A model generated the notes under the pieces. That model was not told the DNA's origin. It ran no database searches and was given only the letters and a program-made list of their open reading frames with translations. A program made the position numbers and the translations under genes. 64,000 bases of DNA from an uncultured Mucispirillum sp. (GTDB lineage: Bacteria > Chrysiogenota > Deferribacteres > Deferribacterales > Mucispirillaceae). Of the stretch, positions 26,926 through 35,028 are shown piece after piece; the first letter of the stretch is position 1, and every line of letters begins with the position of its first letter. The stretch lies in NCBI GenBank assembly GCA_944324495.1, contig CALUWN010000001.1, positions 1 to 64,000 of the forward strand, written 5' to 3'.

Positions 26926-28038
26926 TTATTTTCCAGAAACATTTATAATAACTATTTCAGATTTAGTTCCAACTCTCATAGGCGGCCCCCATAATCCTAG
27001 CCCACTTGATACTATATAATAAAAGCCATTATCATTAATAATACCATGAGAAAGTACATTTAAATGCCTAACAATAAGATTAACAGGGAAAAACTGCCCG
27101 TCATGGGTATGTCCTGAAATTTGGATATCAGCATTAATTTTTTTACCATCTGTAAGACCTTTTGGCACATGGTCTAATATAATTAATGGTTTTGATTTAT
27201 CTTCTATTAAAGCAGAAAATTCTTCTATTTGTTTTCTTTCGCTGCCATTGGAATTTGTATGTCTTAAACTATCTCTTCCTAAGATGTAAAAGTTATAATC
27301 ATTAATATATGTTACATTATCTACAAGTGTATTAAACCCTGCTTTAGTAAATAATGAAAATACTTCATCAAAGCTGCCACTATAGTATTCGTGGTTACCA
27401 TAAACAGCATAAACTCCAAGGGGTGCTTTTAAGTTATTAAAAGCTTTTATATGTTCCTCTGTAAAATCATTTACATTATTATCTATCATATCACCTGCTA
27501 AAAGAATAATATCTGGATTTTGGTTATTTATTATTTCAACTTCTTTTAAAAGCCTTTTTGGGCTCATATCAGCCCCAATATGAATATCAGATACTGCTGC
27601 TATTCTAAATGGTTTTGTAACTTCCTTATTTAGTACTACATTATATTCTGTAATATTAGTGTAGTGGCTGTTAATATAGCCGTAAATAAAAATAAGTAGA
27701 GATAAGGAAATAACAATAAGACCCTGCAACTTAAAAGATATAAAAGGTTTTTTAATTATATTAGCAATAATACGTAATACATCGGTAATAAGAAACAACA
27801 ATAATACATATACACTTATACCAAAAATAATATGAGCACAGAAAATAATCCAGTCAGGTGCAGTAATACCTGCATATTTATTTAATACTCTTGTAATAAG
27901 AAATATATTGTTTATTACAAGAATTATACCCATAATAAGAATAACATTATATTTTTTAAAAAAAGAAACGTATATTCTATATGCAATATAAAGACCAAAA
28001 ACTAAGTTTTGTACTAAAAGTAATATGATAATTCCCAT
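26926..28038 (-). CDS. Membrane-anchored metallophosphoesterase
   Basis: The N-terminal 120 residues hold four hydrophobic helices, and the catalytic domain starts near 145. All calcineurin-like motifs are present: DIHIG (151-155), GDMID (182-186), GNHEY (214-218), a later DH pair (about 289-290) and GHTHDGQ (309-315). Relatives include YaeI/LpxG-type proteins; LpxG can hydrolyse UDP-2,3-diacylglucosamine, so a role in lipid A precursor hydrolysis is possible (see the LpxI entry at 63123) but unproven. GGAGAG precedes the ATG. It is transcribed alone. Confidence 0.88.
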   Translation of the reverse strand: MGIIILLLVQNLVFGLYIAYRIYVSFFKKYNVILIMGIILVINNIFLITRVLNKYAGITAPDWIIFCAHIIFGISVYVLLLFLITDVLRIIANIIKKPFISFKLQGLIVISLSLLIFIYGYINSHYTNITEYNVVLNKEVTKPFRIAAVSDIHIGADMSPKRLLKEVEIINNQNPDIILLAGDMIDNNVNDFTEEHIKAFNNLKAPLGVYAVYGNHEYYSGSFDEVFSLFTKAGFNTLVDNVTYINDYNFYILGRDSLRHTNSNGSERKQIEEFSALIEDKSKPLIILDHVPKGLTDGKKINADIQISGHTHDGQFFPVNLIVRHLNVLSHGIINDNGFYYIVSSGLGLWGPPMRVGTKSEIVIINVSGK

Positions 28039-28100
28039 TAGTCTCTCCAGAAATTTTTATCAGGGCTCATATTATATGAATAAAATGATTATATCAAGAA

Positions 28101-28215
28101 AAAAAGTGGTTTCTATAAAAGAAACCACTTATCCAAATATAAAACAGGGGAAGTTGCCTATATTTGAACTATATATGGGAAAGTGGATAAAAAAGATATT
28201 GTTTATCCTAATTAT
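28101..28215 (-). ncRNA. Candidate small RNA or leader RNA ending in an intrinsic terminator
   Basis: On the minus strand a perfect 10-bp hairpin AAGTGGTTTC/GAAACCACTT (28130-28104) is followed by TTTTTTTC, a strong terminator. About 100 bases upstream lie TTGCAA and TATATT about 16 bases apart, and TATAAT nearby. No gene lies between. The 5' part also contains CCACTT, which can pair with the terminator's left arm. It is either a short independent RNA or an attenuated leader of the phosphoesterase gene at 28038. Confidence 0.4.
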
Positions 28216-28282
28216 AAATATATAACTTTTTTTTATTTTTGCAAGTATAAAATTTAAAATCTCTGATAAAAGTAAAGAAAAA

Positions 28283-28327
28283 AATACTGCCAAAATATTT
28301 AGAATTATCAATAAATTGGCAGTATTT
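28283..28327 (-). terminator. Intrinsic terminator after the ABC binding protein genes
   Basis: On the minus strand AAATACTGCCAA pairs with TTGGCAGTATTT across a 22-base loop, followed by TTTTTTCTTT. It lies 18 bases after the stop of the gene at 28345. Confidence 0.75.
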
Positions 28328-28344
28328 AACTAATATGAATTGTG

Positions 28345-29340
28345 TTATTTTTGTATTAATTGTCTATTTTTTATAAGATACGTAGCTTTTTTTTGCATTT
28401 CATCACTTACTGTAATACCAAGATTAGCAGCAGCATCTAAATCAAAAAGTTTATTGTAATATTTCTCATCTTTTAATGATAATATAGGTAATTCTTCTGC
28501 TTTTTTACCATTTAATATTTCAATAATCTGTTTGCCTGTCATTCTTCCCATTTCATAGTAGCTGTAACCTAAAGCATAAACTACACCACCATTTAATGTT
28601 GGTGTTATATCACCACCAAAAACAGGTATTTTCTTTTGCATAGCCGTTTCCGTTAAAGCAGACATTGCAGTAGCTATAGAATTATCTGTAAAGCAGTAAA
28701 ATGCATCAACTCTATCAACCATACTTTCTGCTGCCTGTTTTAAATCAGCAGGAGTTGTGATACTTTGAAGTACAAGTTCAATACCAAGTTCATCGCAGGC
28801 TTTTTTTGTTGTTTCAATCATACTTATAGAGTTTGCTTCAGATGATGTATATATTACACCAATACGTTTAAAGTTATAAAATTTTCTAAATTCTTCTAAT
28901 TGCTCTTTTATTGGTATAGCATCAATAACGCCTGTAATATTTTTTTTGCCTTGAGTTATAGATGTAGCAAAACCACCCATAACTGGGTCAGTAACAGCTG
29001 TAAATACAATAGGAGTGTTATCAAGTACATTATAAAGTGTTGCAGTCATTGGAGTAGCAATACCAACAGCAACTTTAACTTTATCAGTTTTGAATTTATT
29101 TGCAATTGCAGTAGCATTTCCTAAATCACCATTAGCATCAAGCTGCTGAATATTAACTTTAACACCTTGAGCATTAAGTTCATCAATAATGCCACGTTCT
29201 GCATCATTTAATGAGTTATGGTTAATAAGCTTTGCAATCCCAATAGTAGGAAGGTCTGGGTTGTAATTAGCATTTTTTTTACATCCATTAACTGCAAACA
29301 ATGCTAATATGAGTGATGATATAATAAATATCTTTTTCAT
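28345..29340 (-). CDS. ABC transporter substrate-binding lipoprotein (TrpX/pfam04392 type)
   Basis: The 331-residue lipoprotein (signal ending in NGCKK, acylated Cys20) has a periplasmic binding fold of the ABC_sub_bind family: PTIGIAKLINHNSLNDAERGI at the start, then VAVGIATPMTATLYN, PIVFTAVTDPVMGG and YALGYSYYEMGRMTGKQIIEILNG. Relatives bind tryptophan, tyrosine or other small molecules. It is a paralogue of the next gene upstream (29350), with conserved segment order. No permease or ATPase gene is adjacent, so the partner genes lie elsewhere or the protein works alone. Confidence 0.88.
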   Translation of the reverse strand: MKKIFIISSLILALFAVNGCKKNANYNPDLPTIGIAKLINHNSLNDAERGIIDELNAQGVKVNIQQLDANGDLGNATAIANKFKTDKVKVAVGIATPMTATLYNVLDNTPIVFTAVTDPVMGGFATSITQGKKNITGVIDAIPIKEQLEEFRKFYNFKRIGVIYTSSEANSISMIETTKKACDELGIELVLQSITTPADLKQAAESMVDRVDAFYCFTDNSIATAMSALTETAMQKKIPVFGGDITPTLNGGVVYALGYSYYEMGRMTGKQIIEILNGKKAEELPILSLKDEKYYNKLFDLDAAANLGITVSDEMQKKATYLIKNRQLIQK

Positions 29341-29349
29341 AAACCACCC

Positions 29350-30330
29350 CTATTTATTTAAAATAACTGCATTTGCAGGAATAAGTTCTTCTGGAATTTT
29401 CACTCCTAATGCTTTTACAACGTTATTATCAATAATAATTTTAGTTTCTTCAACACCGCGAACATATCTTGTAGGCATATCTTCTGTTTTTTTACCGTTT
29501 AAAATTTCAATAATTTGTTTACCTGTGAGCCTGCCAAGAGTATAGTAATCAGCACCTGAAGTATATAATACTCCGCCAAACTGCATACTCGAAGCTGGGT
29601 CTGCTGAAAATACAGGAATATTTTTAGCTGCTGCTGTATCAGTTAAAGCACCTAAAGACGAGCATACATTATTATCTGTAACAACATAAAAAGCATCAAC
29701 TCTATCAACAAGGCTTTGGGCTGCCTGTTTTATTTCGCCAATACTTGTAATAGCCTGACTAACAAGCTCAATACCAAGTTTTTCGCACACTTCTTTTGTG
29801 GCATTATACATAGCAATAGAGTTATCCTCAGAGTTAGTATAAATTAAGCCTAACTTTTTAAAAGGTACTATTTTTCTGAAATTATTAAGCTGTTCTTCCA
29901 CATCAACTGCATCAGAAACACCAGTAATATTTTTACCACCTTTATCTTTAGAAGGCATTAATTTGGCAGAAACTGGGTCAGTAATTGCAGAAAATACAAT
30001 AGGTCTGTTTTGGATTGTGTTATATAAAGCTAAAGCCATAGGAGTACCAATACCAACAGCAATATCAACATTATCAGTTTTAAATTTTGTAGCAATAGAG
30101 TTTATAAAACTAACTTCTGCATTAGCATTTTGTAAATCATAGTTTACTTTTATATTTTGTTCTTTTAGTTCATCTTGAATACCTTGCTCCACAGCATTTA
30201 AAGCAGGGTGGGGTAAAAGTTTTGCAATACCAATAGTTGGCAAATTATCTTGTGATTTATTTTCTGTCTTTTTACATCCAGAAATTACTACAAGCATTGA
30301 TAATAATGTTAGAAAAAGGATTTTTTTCAT
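29350..30330 (-). CDS. ABC transporter substrate-binding lipoprotein, tandem paralogue
   Basis: The same family as its neighbour at 28345, with lipobox VISGCKK and identical ordering of motifs: GIAKLLPHPALNAVEQGIQDEL, then AVGIGTPMALALYN, IVFSAITDPVSAKL, and YTLGRLTGKQIIEILNGKK. I choose the ATG at 30330 (MKKILFLTLL) because TGGAG lies just upstream; an in-frame ATG at 30348 would place the ribosome site inside the gene. The two share transcription and arose by tandem duplication, then diverged in the ligand-binding half. Confidence 0.88.
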   Translation of the reverse strand: MKKILFLTLLSMLVVISGCKKTENKSQDNLPTIGIAKLLPHPALNAVEQGIQDELKEQNIKVNYDLQNANAEVSFINSIATKFKTDNVDIAVGIGTPMALALYNTIQNRPIVFSAITDPVSAKLMPSKDKGGKNITGVSDAVDVEEQLNNFRKIVPFKKLGLIYTNSEDNSIAMYNATKEVCEKLGIELVSQAITSIGEIKQAAQSLVDRVDAFYVVTDNNVCSSLGALTDTAAAKNIPVFSADPASSMQFGGVLYTSGADYYTLGRLTGKQIIEILNGKKTEDMPTRYVRGVEETKIIIDNNVVKALGVKIPEELIPANAVILNK

Positions 30331-30459
30331 AAAATTCTCCATATTCACATAATAAATTTATAACAGACTACCATAAATTGAAAACTTTTTAAAGTGAAAT
30401 TTAAATAAAATTTATTTTAATATATAAATGGAAATAGTTTAAATATATAAATAAAATAC

Positions 30460-30488
30460 TTGCAAAATTTATTATATTCTTTTAATAT
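30460..30488 (+). promoter_or_regulatory. Sigma-70 type promoter for LprI-like protein gene
   Basis: TTGCAA (30460-30465), 17 bases, TAATAT (30483-30488); the gene starts 28 bases downstream behind TTTTGGGAG. Confidence 0.55.
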
Positions 30489-30515
30489 CTATGCAGTATA
30501 TTTTGGGAGTTTTTT

Positions 30516-31565
30516 ATGAAATATTTATCATTATTTTTATTATTATTTTTTATACCGGTTTATAGTTTTGCAGTAGAGCTTGTTGGTGAATGTTTTGCAA
30601 CAGATGATGCTTATTATAAATTAGTATATACAAAATCCAGCAAAGAAAAAAACGGCATAGACCATAAGCTTTTTGTAAGTAATAAAAATAATAATGATAA
30701 ATTTACATTATATAATGATAAGATAGAATTAAATGATGATAATTCCATAAAAGTGGTGGAGTTTAGAAGTTACAGTAATCAAAAAGATAAAATCGTCATT
30801 AACAGCTTAAAACCTAAAGCTATTACTGTTAACGGGGCAGTAAAACCAGTTAAACAAATAGATTGTTTCACCTTCTTATCCACATATGATAGATTTATTG
30901 ATGAAAATGGTCAGTCATATTCCATATATACAAAAGGCAAAAATTTTATGGAAGAAAAGTTTAAGGATTCATCATTTAGTCCTTCATTTGACTGTAAAAA
31001 TGCAGAATCAAATATGGAAAAGGCAATATGTAATAACAACGAAGTATCATATTTAGATAATCTTTTTCATTCAATGAATAAATGTTATGAAAAAAATGTA
31101 TTAAAACATGTAAAAAATCAAGATGTTTATAAAGCCTATTTGGATGGTATGGCAAATGATTTTTTATCCTATAGAAATAAATCATACAAATCAAATGGTG
31201 AAACATTTAGTGCAAAAGAATTAGAGCAGGTAAAAAAAGCCTATATGCTGGGAATTATATTTACACCTATGACAATTAGTGCATATAACGGCGATTTATA
31301 TATTTTAGGGCAAAAATTATTTATGTCATATTATATGCTTACAACCCAAGGTATCACATATAAAGACAGCTTTATACAAAAAGGGCTTGGATTTGATTAT
31401 GCACTTTTACATATATATTTGGGATATTATGATGAAATAATGTATTATTATGCAGGAGTGTATGATAATATGAATAAGCGTCTGCCACATCTTTTTTACT
31501 ATACAGTATATTTGCAGGAAAAATATGGCTTAATAGACAGCGAAGGTAATTTTAAATGTAAATGA
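30516..31565 (+). CDS. Secreted protein with LprI/DUF1311-like motif
   Basis: A 349-residue protein with a signal peptide (to about VYSFA, residue 18). Residues about 155-190 carry the LprI-type pattern SFDCKNAESNMEKAICNNNEVSYLDNLF, with the two cysteines that form the conserved disulfide. In Mycobacterium LprI inhibits lysozyme, but many DUF1311 proteins have other or unknown roles. The remaining N-terminal (25-140) and C-terminal (200-349) parts are not recognised. The same motif occurs in the protein at 43876. It is monocistronic, with its own promoter and terminator. Confidence 0.72.
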   Translation: MKYLSLFLLLFFIPVYSFAVELVGECFATDDAYYKLVYTKSSKEKNGIDHKLFVSNKNNNDKFTLYNDKIELNDDNSIKVVEFRSYSNQKDKIVINSLKPKAITVNGAVKPVKQIDCFTFLSTYDRFIDENGQSYSIYTKGKNFMEEKFKDSSFSPSFDCKNAESNMEKAICNNNEVSYLDNLFHSMNKCYEKNVLKHVKNQDVYKAYLDGMANDFLSYRNKSYKSNGETFSAKELEQVKKAYMLGIIFTPMTISAYNGDLYILGQKLFMSYYMLTTQGITYKDSFIQKGLGFDYALLHIYLGYYDEIMYYYAGVYDNMNKRLPHLFYYTVYLQEKYGLIDSEGNFKCK

Positions 31566-31595
31566 AGGCTGTACTAATAAAGTACAGCCTTTTTT
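31566..31595 (+). terminator. Intrinsic terminator
   Basis: AGGCTGTACT (31566-31575), loop AATAA, AGTACAGCCT (31581-31590) followed by TTTTT. Confidence 0.9.
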
Positions 31596-31647
31596 AAATA
31601 GGAGGTGAGTGAAATAAACGTATCTAATTATCTATTTTGTAAGTGAT

Positions 31648-32076
31648 TTATTTAATATCAATCACTTTTTTAGGTTCTTCCTGTGGTTCTTTTTTAGGTA
31701 TATGCACATTTAACATACCATTTTCAAATGAAGCTTGGATATCTTCTTCTGAAATATTTTCACCAACGTAAAAACTTCTTGAGCAGTTACTGGAATACCT
31801 TTCTCTTAAAATATATTTTGTATTTGCAGTATCTGAAGTATTTTCAATATTTTTGCTGGTGCTTACATTTAAGTAACCATCTTTTAATTCCGCATTAATT
31901 TCTTCTTTTTTAAACCCCGGCATGTCAATATGGATATCAAACCCTTTTTCAGTTTCTTTAATATCTGTTCTCATAAGGTCACATTCAGTTGTTCTAAACA
32001 CTTTCTCCATATCTTTTGTAAAGTCATTGTTTAATAAATCTCTGAAAAGCTGGTTGTTAAAAATTACTGGTAACAT
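31648..32076 (-). CDS. Small heat-shock protein, Hsp20/alpha-crystallin family
   Basis: The 142-residue chaperone has a short N-terminus, the alpha-crystallin domain (about 38-130, with GFDIHIDMPGFKKEEINAELKDGYLNVS) and a C-terminal extension with the VHIPKKE region where I-x-I/V docking motifs usually sit. Small Hsps hold unfolding proteins in a refoldable state. AAGGAG precedes the ATG. The gene is under a CIRCE operator at 32150-32176, so it is probably repressed by HrcA. Confidence 0.93.
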   Translation of the reverse strand: MLPVIFNNQLFRDLLNNDFTKDMEKVFRTTECDLMRTDIKETEKGFDIHIDMPGFKKEEINAELKDGYLNVSTSKNIENTSDTANTKYILRERYSSNCSRSFYVGENISEEDIQASFENGMLNVHIPKKEPQEEPKKVIDIK

Positions 32077-32141
32077 AATTATTTTCTCCTTTATATATGT
32101 ATGTTTTCTTATTTGCTTTCGCCTTATGATTATAAATATAT

Positions 32142-32162
32142 AAAAATTATTAGCACTGTCAA
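32142..32162 (-). promoter_or_regulatory. Promoter of hsp20 overlapping CIRCE
   Basis: On the minus strand TTGACA (32162-32157) is followed by 16 bases and TATATT, then TATAAT slightly further on. The -35 lies inside the CIRCE spacer and second arm. Confidence 0.6.
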
Positions 32163-32176
32163 GTGGTGAGTGCTAA
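32150..32176 (-). promoter_or_regulatory. CIRCE operator (HrcA binding site)
   Basis: TTAGCACTG-N9-GAGTGCTAA matches the consensus TTAGCACTC-N9-GAGTGCTAA at 17 of 18 arm positions with exact nine-base spacing. It lies 74 bases upstream of the hsp20 ATG and overlaps its -35 box, so HrcA binding would block RNA polymerase. Confidence 0.92.
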
Positions 32177-32510
32177 AAAATTTTAATTTATATAACTTAT
32201 TTATAAATAAAGATAAATTGCTAATCTTAAGTATTTTTATGAACAAATATACTTAATATGTTCAGAAATTATATATTAAATAATATGGTGTTGATAACAA
32301 AAAATATTAAATCATAAGTATTCCTATTGTATTTGTATGATTTAAAAATAAAAATATAGTATAATTATTAAAAATTTTATTTCTTATATGCTTATAAAAT
32401 TTATTTTTATATTTCCTAAAAATATTGACAAAAGTGTATTTTATAATGTAATATAAGGAATATTAAAAATATAAATATATTATATTATTTATCATTTTTA
32501 GGGAGGCAAT
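32177..32510. other. AT-rich intergenic region with promoter for the Dcu transporter gene
   Basis: No gene seen. TTGACA at 32425-32430 is followed by TGTAAT (16 bases) or TAATAT (18 bases), ending about 58 bases before the transporter start. A perfect TATAAT at 32442-32447 is too close to be its partner. The rest is plain AT-rich sequence. Confidence 0.55.
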
Positions 32511-33872
32511 ATGGATGTTATAATAGTTATACTTCAAGTAATAGTATTGCTTGGTGCAATCTATTTGGGTGTAAAAATAGGTGGTATAGCAATAGGTTAT
32601 GCTGGTGGACTTGGTGTGGTTGTTCTTTCACTTGCGTTAGGTATGACACCAGGTAAAATACCATGGGATGTTATTTTAATTATTATGTCAGTAATTGCTG
32701 CTATTACTGCCATGCAGGTTGCAGGTGGGCTTGATTATTTAGTACAGCTTGCTGAGCGTATACTTCGTAAAAATCCGAAGCAGATTAACTATCTAGCACC
32801 TACTGTAACATATCTTTTAACGCTTTTTGCAGGTACGGGGCATACTGCTTTTTCTATGATACCAGTTATAGTGGAAGTTGCAAAAGAGCAAAATATTAAG
32901 CCTTCAGCACCACTTGCATTAGCTGTTGTTTCATCTCAAATTGCCATAACTGCTTCCCCTGTTAGTGCTGCTGTTATCTTTTTAAGTGGTCTTATAGAGC
33001 CATTTGGTGTAAGCTATCCATTATTACTTGGGATTTGTATCCCAACAACATACTTAGGTTGTATGATTGCAGCATTTTTAGTTAATAAATTTAGTAACTT
33101 AAAACTTTCTGATGACCCTATTTATCAAGAAAGGCTTAAAGCAGGGCTTGTTAAACAACCTACTACTTCTGTACAGGAAAAAGTGCTTCCTAAAGGAGCT
33201 AAACTTTCAGTGCTGATATTTTTAATAGGTGTAATTGTTGTAGTTCTTTATGCAAGTGCAATAAGTGATAGTTTAAAATGGATTGACCCAGTTATAATGA
33301 AAAGAGATGAAGCGATTATTAGTTTTATGCTTGCAATTGCAACAGCTATAACTATAATTTGTAAATTAGATGTATCAAAACTTGTAGATACAAATACATT
33401 TCGTTCTGGTATGACAGCAGCTATATGCGTTTTAGGTGTTGCATGGCTTGGTGATACATTTGTAAGAGGGTATGAATCAAATATTAAAAGTTTTGCAGAA
33501 GCAGTTGTTAAAGATTTTCCGTTTATATTAGCAATAGTTTTAGCTCTTGCAGCTATGCTTTTATATTCTCAGGCAGCAACAGCAAAAGCGATTATGCCAA
33601 CTGTTATTGTAGCATTAGGGATAACTCAGGAAAATCCGGGAGATATATATATGATTGTAGCTTCTTTTGCAGCAGTTTCAGCATTATTTATTTTACCAAC
33701 TTATCCTACACTTTTAGGTGCTGTGCAAATGGATGACACTGGAACAACAAGAATTGGTAAGTACATTTTTAACCATTCATTTTTTGTTATTGGGTTATTA
33801 ATGATATTCTTCTCAGTACTTTTAGGCTTTATTGTAGCACCAGTTGCCATTAATATTTTTGGCACAGTGTAA
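32511..33872 (+). CDS. Anaerobic C4-dicarboxylate transporter (DcuA/DcuB family)
   Basis: The 453-residue polytopic protein has the family hallmarks AAITAMQVAGGLDYLVQLAERILRKNP, then LTLFAGTGHTAFSMIPVIVEVAKEQNIKP and VVSSQIAITASPVSAAVIF. Dcu carriers exchange fumarate, malate, aspartate and succinate during anaerobic growth. Whether it is closer to DcuA or DcuB cannot be decided by eye. It fits with PEP carboxykinase (41309) in a C4-acid fermentation or fumarate respiration lifestyle. GGGAGG precedes the ATG. It is transcribed alone and ends at a terminator. Confidence 0.9.
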   Translation: MDVIIVILQVIVLLGAIYLGVKIGGIAIGYAGGLGVVVLSLALGMTPGKIPWDVILIIMSVIAAITAMQVAGGLDYLVQLAERILRKNPKQINYLAPTVTYLLTLFAGTGHTAFSMIPVIVEVAKEQNIKPSAPLALAVVSSQIAITASPVSAAVIFLSGLIEPFGVSYPLLLGICIPTTYLGCMIAAFLVNKFSNLKLSDDPIYQERLKAGLVKQPTTSVQEKVLPKGAKLSVLIFLIGVIVVVLYASAISDSLKWIDPVIMKRDEAIISFMLAIATAITIICKLDVSKLVDTNTFRSGMTAAICVLGVAWLGDTFVRGYESNIKSFAEAVVKDFPFILAIVLALAAMLLYSQAATAKAIMPTVIVALGITQENPGDIYMIVASFAAVSALFILPTYPTLLGAVQMDDTGTTRIGKYIFNHSFFVIGLLMIFFSVLLGFIVAPVAINIFGTV

Positions 33873-33901
33873 TATGTTGCATCATAATATTTACAGGTAC
33901 A

Positions 33902-33934
33902 AACAACTCCTGCTTTTTTGCAGGAGTTGTTTTT
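33902..33934. terminator. Bidirectional terminator between Dcu transporter and DUF362 gene
   Basis: AACAACTCCTGC (33902-33913) pairs with GCAGGAGTTGTT (33920-33931), followed by T residues on the plus strand. The minus gene's stop codon lies directly next to the stem. Confidence 0.85.
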
Positions 33935-34877
33935 ATATTTCAACTATCTTATAATTATCATTACCCATTTTCATTTCTTTCATATATGTAAGCTGCCGCA
34001 GCCCACTGCGAGATTCTATGCGTTCTACTAAATCTTTTCCCTGTCCATTTTTTTGGCTGTATATAATATCAACACAGGCTTTATCTATTGCTAGAATATC
34101 AGTAGAAGCAAGTATGCCGTAATCAGGTACAGTAGGTTTTGCAGCAGAAGTTCCTGCACAGTCGCAGTCTACACTCATATTTCTCATAACATTAATATAT
34201 ACTATTTTTTTTCCAAAATGGTCTGTAACAGCTTTGCCACCCTCTACCATATTTTCCATAAATTTTTCGCCCGTTGCATTCCACATCCCTTCATGAAGCT
34301 GGTTTTTACCAGTTTTACCAGAAGCTAAGCCTATGGATATATTTTTTAAAGAGCCACCAAAACCACCCATAGCATGCCCTTTAAAATGGGTTAGTACTAC
34401 CATAGAATCATAGTTTAATATATTTTTACCAAAAGCAATTTGTTTAAAATGTTTACCACCATTTACAGGCAGATTAATTTCACCGTCTTCATCCATAATA
34501 TCAACTGGAGCAAAAGTCCACCCGTTTGTTTTTAAGGTTTCTCTGTGAGTAGCAGTATTTTGCCTTGGGCTAGGGTATAACACATTACATTCTACAATTG
34601 TAGAATTAGGTACAACAGTTAAAAACTCTTTAACCCATGCTGGAGGAATAATATTTGGACCATGAGGCTCTCCTGTATGGAGTTTTACAGCCACTTTACC
34701 TGAAATGTTTTTATTAATGTATGAATATATCTTTTTAAGACCATTTGGGCTTAAATCTTTTGTCATATATACCGTAGATGATTCAGCCGCATTAGCACTA
34801 TCTAAATCAACACAAGATATAACAGCAGGAGCAATCATACCTGCCTTTAAAAGGTTTCTGCGAGTAATTTCTGCCAT
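33933..34877 (-). CDS. Tat-exported DUF362-domain protein
   Basis: The N-terminus has a twin-arginine signal (TRRNLLKAGMIAPAV, with cleavage near NAAES). The DUF362 domain follows (about 55-310): SGKVAVKLHTGEPHGPNIIPP, MVVLTHFKGHAMGGFGGSLKNISIGLAS and GKNQLHEG are family blocks. DUF362 proteins are often ferredoxin-linked; no CxxCxxC iron-sulfur motif is present here, although CDCAGTS contains two cysteines. The reaction is unknown. It is divergent from the AraC regulator at 35029 and probably its target. GGGAGG precedes the ATG. Confidence 0.85.
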   Translation of the reverse strand: MAEITRRNLLKAGMIAPAVISCVDLDSANAAESSTVYMTKDLSPNGLKKIYSYINKNISGKVAVKLHTGEPHGPNIIPPAWVKEFLTVVPNSTIVECNVLYPSPRQNTATHRETLKTNGWTFAPVDIMDEDGEINLPVNGGKHFKQIAFGKNILNYDSMVVLTHFKGHAMGGFGGSLKNISIGLASGKTGKNQLHEGMWNATGEKFMENMVEGGKAVTDHFGKKIVYINVMRNMSVDCDCAGTSAAKPTVPDYGILASTDILAIDKACVDIIYSQKNGQGKDLVERIESRSGLRQLTYMKEMKMGNDNYKIVEI

Positions 34878-34944
34878 ATTTGCCTCCCAAAATAATAATT
34901 ATTATATAATGTAATATAAAAATTACAAATTAAATATACATAAA

Positions 34945-34991
34945 ACTATTATTTTTTTGCACAAAGCTGTTGTATAAATAAAAATAATAGT
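34945..34991. promoter_or_regulatory. Inverted repeat between DUF362 and araC-type genes, operator candidate
   Basis: ACTATTATTTTT (34945-34956) and AAAAATAATAGT (34980-34991) are perfect 12-bp inverted arms separated by 23 bases, in the divergent promoter region. The right arm lies over the possible -35/-10 spacer of the AraC-type gene (TTGTAT at 34970-34975, TTTAAT at 34993-34998). It could be the binding site of the regulator. Confidence 0.5.
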
Positions 34992-35028
34992 ATTTAATAT
35001 ATATAATATGCAGTGGAAAGGGTAGTGT

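Noticed and set aside
28129-28311. 60-residue minus-strand frame between the ABC protein gene and the phosphoesterase gene
   Set aside because: Very hydrophobic, no ribosome site, overlaps the terminator of the upstream gene and the candidate RNA; it looks like AT-rich chance.
31596-31625. AGGAGGTGAGTG after the terminator at 31566, like a ribosome site and GTG start
   Set aside because: The frame closes after two codons (GTG AAA TAA), so no protein is made.
32425-32447. TTGACA followed by perfect TATAAT before the Dcu gene
   Set aside because: The spacer is only 11 bases; TGTAAT or TAATAT further on give a workable spacing.
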